The notes under the pieces are model-generated. The model had not been told where the DNA came from. It ran no database searches and saw only the letters and a program-made list of their open reading frames with translations. The position numbers and the translations under genes are program-made. From positions 29,659 to 93,658 of the forward strand of contig CACWOZ010000011.1 of the NCBI GenBank assembly GCA_902762655.1: a stretch of DNA of 64,000 bases, written 5' to 3'. Below, in pieces: positions 8,323 to 16,973 of the stretch. How positions within the stretch are numbered: the stretch's first letter is position 1; each line of letters starts with the position of its first letter. This DNA is from an uncultured Bacteroidia bacterium. GTDB taxonomy: Bacteria > Bacteroidota > Bacteroidia > Bacteroidales > UBA932.

Positions 8323-8396
8323 GGTGCGATTAGTTCAGTTGGTAGAGCACCAGATTGTGGTTCTGGTTGTCGTGGGTTCGAGCCCCACATCGCACC
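8323..8396 (+). tRNA. tRNA-His (anticodon GTG)
   Basis: Acceptor arms GTGCGAT (8324-8330) and ATCGCAC (8389-8395) pair perfectly. The extra G at 8323 pairs with C73 at 8396, the identity element of histidine tRNA. The anticodon stem is CCAGA/TCTGG around the loop TTGTGGT, giving anticodon GTG at 8357-8359. The T arm has the GTTCGAG core. A full CCA is not encoded after C73. The 3' end overlaps a long hairpin. Confidence 0.96.
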
Positions 8397-8445
8397 CAAC
8401 AAGAAAGAGGCTTTCACATTTGAAGGCCTCTTTCTTGTTGGGTGC
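8392..8445 (+). terminator. 20-bp perfect hairpin that includes the 3' end of tRNA-His
   Basis: 8392-8411 and 8426-8445 are perfect reverse complements with a 14-base loop. The left arm begins inside the tRNA acceptor 3' strand (GCACC), so the right arm repeats that sequence in inverted form. No clean T-run follows, although CTCTTTCTT lies inside the stem. Probable terminator or processing hairpin. Confidence 0.55.
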
Positions 8446-8600
8446 AGCGCCCGCGGCTAGCTGCGGGCGCCTTCCTATCTTGTCTTGTCAGGGGCTCTGC
8501 CCCTAACGTACCCCGCGGCTCCCGGGCTTTGTCCTGCGGACCGCCCTCCGCCGTTCGCGCTGAAGCGCTCATTTTTTGTTCCGGATTATGCCGCGTTTTC

Positions 8601-8633
8601 GGAACAAACTCTTCAATTTGAAACGTTTGTTCC
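8601..8633. repeat. 9-bp inverted repeat within the GGAACAAA array
   Basis: GGAACAAAC (8601-8609) and GTTTGTTCC (8625-8633) are exact reverse complements with a 15-base loop. Each also pairs with an outer copy of the same motif (8575-8582 and 8652-8659), so alternative hairpins are possible. Confidence 0.6.
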
Positions 8634-8752
8634 CGTTTCCGGCCTTTTTTCGGAACAAAACTCCATCGAAATCAAGACCGGCCTTCTCTCTCTGCCCCAT
8701 TACCCAACTACTCCATTGTGGCGCTGCAGTTATATGCCTGATAATCAGCCAC

Positions 8753-8797
8753 TTCCTGTAAACAAATCGGCGAAAATGACCGATTTGTTTACAGGAA
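8753..8797. repeat. 18-bp perfect inverted repeat
   Basis: 8753-8770 and 8780-8797 are exact reverse complements with a 9-base loop (CGAAAATGA). There is no gene at its edge and no T-run, so terminator, operator or structured RNA are all open. Confidence 0.65.
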
Positions 8798-8946
8798 AAC
8801 ATTGTAAATCAGAGTGTTAGGTGCACGTGAGTCATTCTTCTGGCAAAAAGTAACAAAAACTGTAGAAAAGGGTTCCCGGTCCTACATAGCCGATAGTGGC
8901 GAAGGATGTTCTCTTCAGCATGGTCCACATTCTCAAAAAGAATCAC

Positions 8947-8954
8947 TACCTTTG
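8947..8954 (+). promoter_or_regulatory. -7 element of the 8979 lipoprotein gene
   Basis: TACCTTTG, 24 bases before ATG 8979. Confidence 0.5.
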
Positions 8955-8978
8955 GATAAGCGATAAATTGTAACTGAG

Positions 8979-9491
8979 ATGAAAAAGTTATTCCTGCTGT
9001 TTACGATAATTGTCCTGGTTTTTGCAGGCTGTAGCATCAGGCCCGCAAAACCAACCCAGGAGTGGTGTAAGTGGGCTTTCAACCAGATCCCCGACCATAA
9101 AGACATCAGCGAAATCGACTCCACGGCCTTCTCGGCGGAGTTCTACGGACTCCTCAAAGATGCCTATAAAGCCATGGACAGGGAAATAGAAATGTATCCG
9201 GGAATGTTAGGAGACTACGAATTCCTGTTCTACTGGTACGACGGCAACGGAGACTCTATCCTCGAACCGGAGGACTCAGAGCTCAAATTCGAGACAACTG
9301 AAGTGGCCGACAGGAAAACGACCGTGAAAGTCAAAGTTTACGCTCCCTCCTTCGCACCCTACAGCCCCACGGATTACGAGTTCGATATGAGTCTGGTTTA
9401 TGAAGATGGCCTCTGGCGCATCGACGACTGGAGTACTCCCACCAGCGAGTCCACCATGAAGGACCAGGTCAAGTCCTACCTGCTCCGATAG
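8979..9491 (+). CDS. Small lipoprotein, DUF3828-like
   Basis: 170 residues with a lipoprotein signal peptide; lipobox VFAGC puts the lipidated Cys at residue 18. The mature part is acidic and soluble-looking ([23 protein letters not shown], then [36 protein letters not shown]). The closing [12 protein letters not shown] pattern is like DUF3828/NTF2-type periplasmic proteins, a match from memory only. It has its own -7 element and overlaps the end of folD by 16 bases on the opposite strand. No function can be assigned. Confidence 0.7.
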   Translation: MKKLFLLFTIIVLVFAGCSIRPAKPTQEWCKWAFNQIPDHKDISEIDSTAFSAEFYGLLKDAYKAMDREIEMYPGMLGDYEFLFYWYDGNGDSILEPEDSELKFETTEVADRKTTVKVKVYAPSFAPYSPTDYEFDMSLVYEDGLWRIDDWSTPTSESTMKDQVKSYLLR

Positions 9492-10318
9492 CAGCGCAGG
9501 GTGTTCTTCATCAGCATCGCGATGGTCATGGGGCCTACTCCTCCGGGAACGGGGGTGATCCAGCCCGCGACCTCCGAGCAAGATGCGAAATCCACATCTC
9601 CGCAGAGGTGGCCGTCCGGCAGGCGGTTGATACCCACGTCGATGATGATTGCGCCAGGCTTCACCATGTCCCCGGTGATAAGGCCGGGTCTGCCCACGGC
9701 TGCGACCAGGATGTCGGCCTGACGGCAGACGGCGCCCAGATCGGCGGTGCGGGAATGGGCTATCACCACAGTGGCGTTGCGGTCGAGAAGCAGTTTAGCG
9801 ACGGGCTTGCCCACTATGTTGCTGCGGCCCACCACCACTGCGGTCTTGCCGCTAAGTTCTACTCCTGTACTATCAATAAGCCTCATCACTCCCGCAGGAG
9901 TGCAGGGAACCACACAATCCTTGCCGAGCCACAGGCCCGCGACGTTGGAAGGATGGAATCCGTCCACATCTTTTTCGGCGGCAATGGCATCGATGACCTT
10001 CTCCTCATCAATATGCCCCGGAAGAGGTAGTTGGACAAGAATCCCGTCTACAGCCGGATCTTCGTTCAGAGATGCTATCCTGGCAAGAAGCTCATCTTCG
10101 GAAACGGAGGCTGGCAGTTCTATCAAAAGAGACTCCATTCCGGTATATGCGGCGGCTTTAACCTTATTCCGCACATACACCTGGCTGGCAGGGTTCTCCC
10201 CCACTATTATCACACAGAGGCAGGGCTTGCGCCTGCCCTCCGCCTCAATTGCGGCGACTTCGGAGTGGACCTCGTCCTTTACGACCTGGCTTATAGCCTT
10301 TCCATCTATTATTTTCAT
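9476..10318 (-). CDS. folD: Bifunctional methylenetetrahydrofolate dehydrogenase/cyclohydrolase
   Basis: Makes 10-formyl-THF, the one-carbon donor used by PurN and PurH encoded upstream. 280 residues with the catalytic-lysine motif [29 protein letters not shown], the NADP-binding GRSNIVGKP and the closing [11 protein letters not shown] start it at ATG 10318 (MKIIDGKAI), not the longer frame to 10363, because the extra residues are encoded by the repeat-like sequence that also makes the tail of purD. Last gene of the purine operon, four bases after the purD stop. It overlaps the lipoprotein gene end by 16 bases. Confidence 0.96.
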   Translation of the reverse strand: MKIIDGKAISQVVKDEVHSEVAAIEAEGRRKPCLCVIIVGENPASQVYVRNKVKAAAYTGMESLLIELPASVSEDELLARIASLNEDPAVDGILVQLPLPGHIDEEKVIDAIAAEKDVDGFHPSNVAGLWLGKDCVVPCTPAGVMRLIDSTGVELSGKTAVVVGRSNIVGKPVAKLLLDRNATVVIAHSRTADLGAVCRQADILVAAVGRPGLITGDMVKPGAIIIDVGINRLPDGHLCGDVDFASCSEVAGWITPVPGGVGPMTIAMLMKNTLRCYRSR

Positions 10319-10322
10319 ACTG

Positions 10323-10381
10323 TTAGATTCCTTCGCTGCGCTCGGAATGACAGTCCAATGCACAGTGCGCTATGTCATTCC
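10323..10381. repeat. Intergenic repeat-like segment at the purD/folD junction
   Basis: 10344-10352 (GGAATGACA) and 10373-10381 (TGTCATTCC) form an inverted repeat, and 10323-10352 reads as the widespread CATTCCGAGCGCAGCGAAGGAATC-type intergenic sequence, whose translation HSERSE is a hallmark of repeat-derived tails. It supplies the last codons of purD and the bases just before folD. Confidence 0.55.
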
Positions 10382-11675
10382 TGTAAAACAAATTATCACA
10401 ATCTATCTTCGCGACCTCGCGATACACGTTCGCACGGGCGTCGGCAACGTCGGAACCGCTTCCGACCACCATCAGCACACGGCCGCCGTTGGTCACCAGA
10501 GCTCCGTCACGGAAAGCAGTCCCCATGTGGTACACCCTGCCATCCACGGCATCCAGGCCGGAAATAACGGCACCTTTCTCGTATTTGCCAGGATAGCCCT
10601 TCGAGGCCAGCACCACTCCGAGAGTGACCTCCGATGCCCACACGGGAGCCGAAACCTCGCGCCCGTCTGCCACGGCATCAAAGATATCAAAAATATCGCT
10701 TTCGAGCAAAGGCAGCACCACCTCGGTTTCGGGATCGCCGAAACGCGCGTTGAACTCGATGACCTTGATGCCCTGCGGGGTCTTCATCAATCCTCCGTAG
10801 AGCACTCCGCTCAGCGGACATCCCTCCGCGACCATAGCAGAAGCAGCCTTGCACATTATTTCCTCGAACGCAAAATCACGGTCTTCGGAAGAAATGAACG
10901 GCAGACCGGTGTACGCGCCCATCCCTCCGGTATTAGGACCCATGTCTCCGTCGAAGGCGCGTTTATGGTCCTGGGAGAGAGGCATGGGATACACACGTTC
11001 CCCATCCACGAAGCAGAGGAAGGAGAATTCGGGGCCGGTGAGATAATCCTCTATCACAACCCTGCCCTTGCCGAAGGCGGCATCCAGCAGCATGTCGGAA
11101 AGGGCGGCCTTCGCCTCGGAAAGATCCTGGGCTATAACCACTCCTTTGCCGGCGGCAAGGCCATCGTACTTGATTACGGCAGGGAATGGTCTCCCGGATA
11201 CATATGCCACGGCCTCTTCATAGGAATCGAAACTCTTGTAGCCAGCGGTGGGAATTCCGTACTTCGCCATCAGTTCTTTGGCGAATTCCTTTGAGCTCTC
11301 GATGCGGGTGGCGGACTTGGTATGCCCGAATATCTTGAGTCCGGCAGCGCGGAAGGCATCCACTATGCCTGCAGCCAGAGATGCCTCTGGGCCTACCACG
11401 GTCAGATCCACCTTATTCTCCAATGCAAAGGCTTTAAGGCCCTCTACATCGGTATCCTTCAGGGGTACATTGAACGCCTGCTCCCCTATGCCGGCATTGC
11501 CGGGGGCACAGTAAATCTTTTCCACCTGCGGACTGCGGCTCAGGGCATCCACTATCGCATGCTCGCGACCGCCGCCGCCGATTACAAGCACGGTTTTTCC
11601 AAGGCAGTCCTCCAAGTTTATTTCCTTGCCTTTAATGGCAGATCTCTGGCTGGGGAGAGGATATGCAAGTCCCAT
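10323..11675 (-). CDS. purD: Phosphoribosylamine-glycine ligase (GAR synthetase)
   Basis: ATP-grasp enzyme joining glycine to phosphoribosylamine, step 2 of purine synthesis. It has the N-terminal [13 protein letters not shown] motif, [19 protein letters not shown], the [25 protein letters not shown] signature and [13 protein letters not shown]. The frame is 450 residues, longer than the usual 420-430 at both ends. The ATG at 11675 adds about 28 residues before the conserved start; an in-frame GTG at 11591 would begin exactly at VLVIGGGG and may be the true start. The tail [12 protein letters not shown] is encoded by an intergenic repeat and is not part of the family. Four bases after purH. 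Confidence 0.95.
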   Translation of the reverse strand: MGLAYPLPSQRSAIKGKEINLEDCLGKTVLVIGGGGREHAIVDALSRSPQVEKIYCAPGNAGIGEQAFNVPLKDTDVEGLKAFALENKVDLTVVGPEASLAAGIVDAFRAAGLKIFGHTKSATRIESSKEFAKELMAKYGIPTAGYKSFDSYEEAVAYVSGRPFPAVIKYDGLAAGKGVVIAQDLSEAKAALSDMLLDAAFGKGRVVIEDYLTGPEFSFLCFVDGERVYPMPLSQDHKRAFDGDMGPNTGGMGAYTGLPFISSEDRDFAFEEIMCKAASAMVAEGCPLSGVLYGGLMKTPQGIKVIEFNARFGDPETEVVLPLLESDIFDIFDAVADGREVSAPVWASEVTLGVVLASKGYPGKYEKGAVISGLDAVDGRVYHMGTAFRDGALVTNGGRVLMVVGSGSDVADARANVYREVAKIDCDNLFYRNDIAHCALDCHSERSEGI

Positions 11676-11679
11676 ATAA

Positions 11680-13209
11680 TCAATGTTTAAAATGACGTAC
11701 GCCCGTAAAGAGCATCACTATTCCGAGCTCGTCCGCCTTGGCGATGGCTTCTGCATCGCGGATGCTGCCGCCTGGCTGGACGATGGCGGTCACTCCGTAT
11801 TCGGCGGCCAGCGCCACGGTATCATCAAATGGCAGGAAGCCGTCGGAAGCGAGGATGAGTCCGGAAGTGAATCCGGCAGCCTTGGCCTCTTCCAGAGCAA
11901 TATGCGCAGATCCCACGCGGTTGGTCTGGCCTGCCCCGATACCGATGGTATGGTTATCGCGCACGACGGCTATAGCATTGGATTTCACATGCTTGACTAT
12001 CTTCCATCCGAACTCCAGATCTTTCATCATAGAAGCGGAAGGCTTAGCCTTGGTAACGCACATATCTTCTGTAACCTGCTCCACCTGGGTATCAAGCTGC
12101 TGCACGAGAAGTCCGCCGTTCACACCCACATACTGGGGCACGGGAGCGCCGGTACGTGTCATATCGACCTGCAGCACGCGCAGGTTCTTCTTGGCAGAGA
12201 GAATCTCCAGGGCCTCGGGAGTATAGGAAGGAGCGATGACAATCTCGAGGAAGATGGGTTTCATGCCAAGGGCCACCTCTGCGGTGAGTTCCCGGTTCAC
12301 GCCCACGATCCCACCGTAGATGCTGACCTTGTCGGCCTCGTATGCAGCCTGCCAGGCCTGTTCGACGGTCTCCCCCACCGCAGCCCCGCAAGGATTCATG
12401 TGCTTGAGGGCCAGGCAGAAAGGCTCTTCGAAGTCGCGTAGCACGTTCAGGGCCGCATTGGCATCCTGGATATTATTGTAGGAGAGCTCCTTGCCCTGGA
12501 TCTGCTTTGCGAAGGCCAGGGAGAATGGCTGGGGCTGGAGAGCGGAGTAGAAGGCCGCCTCCTGATGAGGATTCTCGCCATAGCGGAGGCCCTGCTTATA
12601 ATCGAATTCCAGAAAAAGTTTCTCGGGCAGTCCTGCCTTCGCACGCATGTAGGTGGCGATGCAGCTGTCGTACTCGGCAGTATGGGTATAGGCCTTCGCT
12701 GACAGTTGCAGGCGGGTTTCCTGGGAGGTTTTTCCATTCTCGCGGAGTTCGGCCAGCACACGGTCATAATCAGCGGGATCGCAGACTATGGTCACATCCT
12801 TCCAGTTCTTGGCGGCGCTGCGCACCATGGAAGGACCGCCTATGTCGATATTCTCGATGGCCTCCTCCAGGGTAACCCCCTCTTTAGCAATGGTCTGACG
12901 GAAAGGGTAGAGATTCACGCACACGAGGTCGATGGTCTCGATGCCCTGATCGGCAAGAGTCTCCATGTGTGCGGGGATGTCGCGGCGTGCCAGGATTCCA
13001 CCGTGCACCTTGGGATGCAGGGTCTTCACCCTTCCGTCCAGAATCTCCGGAAATCCCGTAACTTCGCTGATACCGATAGTGCGGACGCCCTCGCTCTCGA
13101 GGAGTTTCTGCGTGCCGCCCGTAGCAATGATTTCCCATCCAAGATCTACCAGACCCTGCACGAAGGCAACCAGGCCGGTCTTATCGCTGACGCTTACTAA
13201 TGCTCTCAT
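11680..13209 (-). CDS. purH: Bifunctional AICAR formyltransferase/IMP cyclohydrolase
   Basis: Catalyses the last two steps to IMP. 509 residues. The N-terminal IMP cyclohydrolase (MGS-like) part shows SVSDKTGL, ATGGTQKLL, EVTGFPEILDGRVKTLHPKVHGGIL and the NLYPF motif; the C-terminal formyltransferase shows RYGENPHQ, LSYNNIQDANAA, the catalytic LKHMNPCG, GIGAGQTNRVGS and SDGFLPFDD. All expected catalytic regions are intact. Its ATG overlaps the purN stop by four bases (13206-13209), indicating translational coupling. It uses 10-formyl-THF supplied by FolD at the end of the same operon. Confidence 0.97.
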   Translation of the reverse strand: MRALVSVSDKTGLVAFVQGLVDLGWEIIATGGTQKLLESEGVRTIGISEVTGFPEILDGRVKTLHPKVHGGILARRDIPAHMETLADQGIETIDLVCVNLYPFRQTIAKEGVTLEEAIENIDIGGPSMVRSAAKNWKDVTIVCDPADYDRVLAELRENGKTSQETRLQLSAKAYTHTAEYDSCIATYMRAKAGLPEKLFLEFDYKQGLRYGENPHQEAAFYSALQPQPFSLAFAKQIQGKELSYNNIQDANAALNVLRDFEEPFCLALKHMNPCGAAVGETVEQAWQAAYEADKVSIYGGIVGVNRELTAEVALGMKPIFLEIVIAPSYTPEALEILSAKKNLRVLQVDMTRTGAPVPQYVGVNGGLLVQQLDTQVEQVTEDMCVTKAKPSASMMKDLEFGWKIVKHVKSNAIAVVRDNHTIGIGAGQTNRVGSAHIALEEAKAAGFTSGLILASDGFLPFDDTVALAAEYGVTAIVQPGGSIRDAEAIAKADELGIVMLFTGVRHFKH

Positions 13210-13775
13210 TTCAAAAGTTTTGCTATTGTTTCGACGTATAATGCATGTTCTATTTTCTGACCTATACGATGCACCTCTGCCGGATCGTTCCCGTCATACT
13301 CGAAGGCCCTCTGAGCGATGATGCGCCCGCCGTCCAGGTCGGAGTTCACCCAGTGTATGCTGATGCCGTATACCTTCACTCCGTAGGCCACCGCCTGCTC
13401 CACGGCATGTGCGCCCTTGAATGCCGGCAGAAGCGAAGGATGTATGTTGATGATACGGCCTTCATATGCCTTAAGCAGCACATCTCCCACTATGCGCATA
13501 TATCCCGCAAGGCAGACAAGGTCCACTCCCGCAGCATCCAGAAGGGAAACAATCTCGGTCTCGAAAGCCGCTTTGGACGGATACTCCTTCGGCGAAAACA
13601 CGAAACAAGGGATACCCCTGGCCTCGGCTTTTCCTATCACCGGAGCCCCCGGCTTGTCGCAGACCATAAGCACAACGCCCGCATCCAGACGTCCGTCTGC
13701 GCAGGCATCGGCTATCGCCTCGAAATTACTGCCCGTTCCGCTCGCAAATACTGCCAGTTTCTTCACCGTTTCCAT
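13206..13775 (-). CDS. purN: Phosphoribosylglycinamide formyltransferase
   Basis: Transfers a formyl group from 10-formyl-THF to GAR. 189 residues, usual length. Motifs: VFASGTGSNFEAI at the N-terminus, VDLVCLAGYMRIVG, the catalytic INIHPSLLPAFKGAHA (Asn and His), and IHWVNSDLDGGRIIAQ, where the family usually has HFV-x-E/T-x-D-x-GPII; the catalytic Asp and Gly are kept. The ATG shares one base with the purM stop (TAATG) and the stop overlaps purH, so translation is tightly coupled. Confidence 0.95.
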   Translation of the reverse strand: METVKKLAVFASGTGSNFEAIADACADGRLDAGVVLMVCDKPGAPVIGKAEARGIPCFVFSPKEYPSKAAFETEIVSLLDAAGVDLVCLAGYMRIVGDVLLKAYEGRIINIHPSLLPAFKGAHAVEQAVAYGVKVYGISIHWVNSDLDGGRIIAQRAFEYDGNDPAEVHRIGQKIEHALYVETIAKLLK

Positions 13776-14887
13776 TAGCGTTGGCTTTTAGCGGACGGGG
13801 AATGCTGGTACTGGGCCCCTTTTTCCGGGGCACAGACCAGCCCTTTCCCCGTCGCGGTTGGGATAATGGAAACGGTACCTGGCCTGTCAGTGACTTTACC
13901 GATTACGGCAGCCTTTTCCCCACAGGCCTCAAGGATGCTGATCGCCTTAGGTGCATCCGCGGCATCGAGAACCGCAATCATACCGATACCCATATTGAAG
14001 ATATTGAACATCTCCCGGTGAGGCACCCCGCCCCACTTCTCCAGCATCTTGAACACCGGAAGAATATCCCAAGACCCCTCCTCTATCTCGAGCCCCTGGC
14101 CGGGCTGCAGCACACGCGGAATGTTCTCATCGAAACCGCCTCCGGTAATATGGCAGATTCCGTGCACATCGCAATTGCGTATCACCTCCAGCATCTGCTT
14201 CACATATATCTTAGTAGGGGTAAGCAGGACATCACCTAGCTTGCGCCCGCCGAATTCAGGTATGGCATCCTCATAATGCAGGCCGGCATCGGCTACTATC
14301 TTCCGCACCAGACTGAAACCGTTGGAATGGACACCGCTCGAAGCTACACCGACAAGCACATCACCAACCTTCACCTTCGAGCCATCAATCAATTTCGACT
14401 TCTCCACAACGCCCGTAGTAAAGCCGGCAATGTCATATTCACCGTCGGAATACATCCCCGGCATCTCAGCGGTCTCGCCGCCCACCAGGGCACATCCGGC
14501 CTGACGACATCCTTCGGCGACACCCGCGACTATGGCTTCTACCTTGGCGGGAACATTGTGCCCCAAGGCAACGTAATCCAGGAAAATCAGCGGCTCGGCA
14601 CCCTGGGCGAGGACGTCGTTCACGCACATGGCGACAGCATCTATTCCTATGGTGTCGTGCTTGTCCATGGCAAAGGCAATCTTCAACTTGGTGCCCACAC
14701 CATCGGTGCCGCTTACCAGAACCGGTTCCTTCACTCCCAGGGCGGAAAGGTCGAACATCCCTCCGAACGAACCTATATTGCCCATCGAACCCGTACGGGC
14801 GGTCGATGCCACATGCTGTTTTATTCTTCTGACAACCTCATAACCGGCTTCGAGGTTAACGCCGGCTTTTTCATAAGATTCTGCCAT
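13775..14887 (-). CDS. purM: Phosphoribosylformylglycinamidine cyclo-ligase (AIR synthetase)
   Basis: ATP-dependent ring closure of FGAM to AIR. 370 residues, slightly longer than the usual about 345 because of a polar C-terminal tail ([14 protein letters not shown]). Recognised by [87 protein letters not shown] and [12 protein letters not shown]. The gene lies between purF (two-base gap) and purN (one-base overlap). Catalytic motifs are complete. Confidence 0.96.
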   Translation of the reverse strand: MAESYEKAGVNLEAGYEVVRRIKQHVASTARTGSMGNIGSFGGMFDLSALGVKEPVLVSGTDGVGTKLKIAFAMDKHDTIGIDAVAMCVNDVLAQGAEPLIFLDYVALGHNVPAKVEAIVAGVAEGCRQAGCALVGGETAEMPGMYSDGEYDIAGFTTGVVEKSKLIDGSKVKVGDVLVGVASSGVHSNGFSLVRKIVADAGLHYEDAIPEFGGRKLGDVLLTPTKIYVKQMLEVIRNCDVHGICHITGGGFDENIPRVLQPGQGLEIEEGSWDILPVFKMLEKWGGVPHREMFNIFNMGIGMIAVLDAADAPKAISILEACGEKAAVIGKVTDRPGTVSIIPTATGKGLVCAPEKGAQYQHSPSAKSQR

Positions 14888-14889
14888 AT

Positions 14890-16248
14890 TTATTCGCTGG
14901 TAATATTATCGTCGTAAAGCAAGGTGGGATATTCTCCCGTGAAGCAGGCCTGACAGGGATCTGCACAGCCGAAACATGAGTCGCGGGTGGATTCAGGGCT
15001 GAGATAGCCGAGGGAATCAGCCTCAATCGCCGCACAAGCCTCCTCCAGGCTGCGGTGGGAGCAAAGAAGTTCTTCCGGGGTGGAAGTATCCACACCATAG
15101 TGGCATGTGAAGCGCATCATAGGGCTCGCGATACGCACGTGCACCTCGGAGGCGCCGGCGTCGCGCAGGAGTTTCACTATCTTCAGGCAGGTCGTACCTC
15201 GCACTATGGAATCGTCCACCAGCACGATGCGCTTGCCTCCGACTATGCTGCGGACGGGTGAGAGTTTCATCTTCACGCCAAGTTCACGCATGCTCTGCAC
15301 CGGCTGGATAAATGTGCGGCCGACATATTTATGCTTGACCAGCCCCATCTCGAAGGGGATTCCGCTCTCTTCGGCATAACCGATGGCCGCACTCAGGCCG
15401 GACTCCGGCACACCTACAACCACATCGGCATCTGCAGGGCACTCCCTGAAAAGCCTTCGGCCGGCCTCCTTGCGATATGCATGCACATTGCAGCCGTCAA
15501 TATCGCTGTCGGGGCGCGCAAAATAAATATAATCCATTGCGCACATGCGATGACGCGAGAAACGCGACCACAGAGTGCTGCGCATGCCGTTGGCATCAAA
15601 GGAAACAATCTCGCCAGGATTTACGTCGCGAATGAACTCAGCCCCCATGATTCCGAAGGCGCAGGACTCGCTGCTCACCACATAACCGTCGTTCAACTTT
15701 CCTATGCAAAGAGGCTTGATGCCGTATTTGTCGCGGCAGGCGTACACGCGGCTACGGGTCATGACCACGAAGGCAAAACCGCCCTCCATCATGTTCAGAG
15801 CCTTGACTATACGGTCCATCCGATCCTCGTTATAATTCTTCTTGATAAGATGCGCGAGCAATTCGCTGTCGGTATCGGTCTGGAAGATGGTACCGTGTTT
15901 CTCGAGATAGTCTGCAATCTGCCTGGCATTTACCAGATTACCTTCGCCTGCCACCACGAAGTTCCCGCTCTTGTGGCGGAAGAACAGGGGTTCCACATTC
16001 TCTGGGGCACCTTTAGATGCGTTGGCATACTTGACACTCCCGACACCCATCGAGCCCTTGAGTTCCCCTATTTCTCCATTTGTAAATATCTCGCTCAAAA
16101 GCCCCTGCCCGCGATGTCGGTATGATTTTCCATTCTCGTCGAAAGTTGCTATGCCGCCTCCTTCCTGTCCGCGGTGCTGGAGGTTGTGCAGACCATAGTA
16201 AATATAGGTCGATGCATTCTGCACGCCATAAACTGCAAGTACACCCAT
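14890..16248 (-). CDS. purF: Amidophosphoribosyltransferase with a degenerate glutaminase domain
   Basis: First committed enzyme of purine synthesis, 452 residues. The C-terminal PRTase domain is intact ([12 protein letters not shown] at 342-353, [12 protein letters not shown]) and the Fe-S cysteines of the Bacillus-type enzyme are kept (Cys236, Cys382, Cys432, Cys435). The N-terminal Ntn glutaminase is not: the protein begins MGVLAVYG where the family has a processed CGVFGIYG, so the nucleophile Cys is absent; the RYAT arginine is Lys73, and AHNGN reads AGEGN (Asn to Glu102). Asp127 remains. An in-frame TAA lies three codons upstream, so no longer start can restore the Cys. It may use free ammonia or need another PurF. 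Confidence 0.9.
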   Translation of the reverse strand: MGVLAVYGVQNASTYIYYGLHNLQHRGQEGGGIATFDENGKSYRHRGQGLLSEIFTNGEIGELKGSMGVGSVKYANASKGAPENVEPLFFRHKSGNFVVAGEGNLVNARQIADYLEKHGTIFQTDTDSELLAHLIKKNYNEDRMDRIVKALNMMEGGFAFVVMTRSRVYACRDKYGIKPLCIGKLNDGYVVSSESCAFGIMGAEFIRDVNPGEIVSFDANGMRSTLWSRFSRHRMCAMDYIYFARPDSDIDGCNVHAYRKEAGRRLFRECPADADVVVGVPESGLSAAIGYAEESGIPFEMGLVKHKYVGRTFIQPVQSMRELGVKMKLSPVRSIVGGKRIVLVDDSIVRGTTCLKIVKLLRDAGASEVHVRIASPMMRFTCHYGVDTSTPEELLCSHRSLEEACAAIEADSLGYLSPESTRDSCFGCADPCQACFTGEYPTLLYDDNITSE

Positions 16249-16250
16249 GG

Positions 16251-16973
16251 CTATTTAAGGTTAAGGTTTTCGAGTCTGTCAAGTACGCTTTGGTAGGAGG
16301 CCACAACGTCGCTGAGGTCCAGGCGGAAGCGGTCTTTGTCGAGTCTCTCCCCTGTCGCCTCATCCCAAAGGCGGCAAGTGTCAGGACTGATTTCGTCGGA
16401 GATGATGATTTCTCCGTTATCGGATGCCCTGCCGAACTCCAGTCTCATATCCACAAGTTCGATCCCGGCCTTGTGGAAGAGTTCCTGAAGAAGAGCGCCG
16501 GAGCGCCTTGCAACATCGAACATTCCTTCTATCTCTTCATATGTAGCGAGCCCCAGGGCCACAGCGTGATGTTTGTTGATGAACGGGTCTTCCAAAGAAT
16601 CGTTGTTGTAGCGCAAGTCCACGATCGTATTGGGTGCAGGAGTTCCATCCTCCACGCCGAGAAGCAGGGCAAGATCACCTGCGATACGCTTGCGCCAAAC
16701 GACCTGCAAGGGTATGATTTCAATCTTGCGGCAGAGTTGCTCGCGGTCGCCGGTCTGCTCGATGAAGTGGGTTTTAACCCCGTGAGAGTTGAGATATCCC
16801 AGCAGAATCGCCGAGATATGGTTGTCCAACATCCCCTTCCCGTCGAAACGGGCGCGTTTGATGCTGTTGTAAGCCAGGGTCACATCCTTGTATCGGAAAA
16901 TGACCTTATCGGGATCGTCGGTTGCAAAAACCTGTTTCTCGTTCCCGTCGAACAGTAGTTCTTTCTTTATCAT
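16251..16973 (-). CDS. purC: SAICAR synthetase
   Basis: Joins aspartate to CAIR with ATP. 240 residues, typical of the short bacterial type. Motifs: DGNEKQVFAT at the N-terminus (cf. EGKAKxxY), IKRARFDGKGMLDNHIS, HFIEQTGDREQLCRKIEIIPLQVVWRKRIAG (cf. PLEVVVRNxxAG), DPFINKHHAVALGL, LVDMRLEFG and SDEISPDTCRLWD. The start overlaps the purL stop by four bases (ATGA) and a two-base gap leads to purF. The position in the cluster fits the pathway. Confidence 0.95.
   Translation of the reverse strand: MIKKELLFDGNEKQVFATDDPDKVIFRYKDVTLAYNSIKRARFDGKGMLDNHISAILLGYLNSHGVKTHFIEQTGDREQLCRKIEIIPLQVVWRKRIAGDLALLLGVEDGTPAPNTIVDLRYNNDSLEDPFINKHHAVALGLATYEEIEGMFDVARRSGALLQELFHKAGIELVDMRLEFGRASDNGEIIISDEISPDTCRLWDEATGERLDKDRFRLDLSDVVASYQSVLDRLENLNLK

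Larger units (their letters stand above)
8446..8946. other. Gene-poor stretch rich in inverted repeats
   Basis: About 500 bases after the tRNA hairpin in which I see no convincing gene. It contains an 8-bp hairpin with GCGCCCGC arms (8447-8470), GGGGC-TCT-GCCCC (8491-8503), four alternating copies of a TTTGTTCC/GGAACAAA motif at about 8575-8582, 8601-8608, 8626-8633 and 8652-8659, and an 18-bp hairpin at 8753-8797. Short open frames on both strands here look like by-products of the repeats. It may be untranslated or remnant DNA. Confidence 0.5.

Noticed and set aside
8572-8661. CRISPR-like array
   Set aside because: Only four 8-9-bp motifs in alternating orientation, no repeat-spacer unit of CRISPR length and no cas genes anywhere in the window.
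8485-8820. 111-residue open frame in the repeat-rich region after tRNA-His
   Set aside because: Proline- and repeat-derived composition, overlaps several hairpins, no -7 element or family-like motif; an opposite-strand frame of 77 residues is equally unconvincing.
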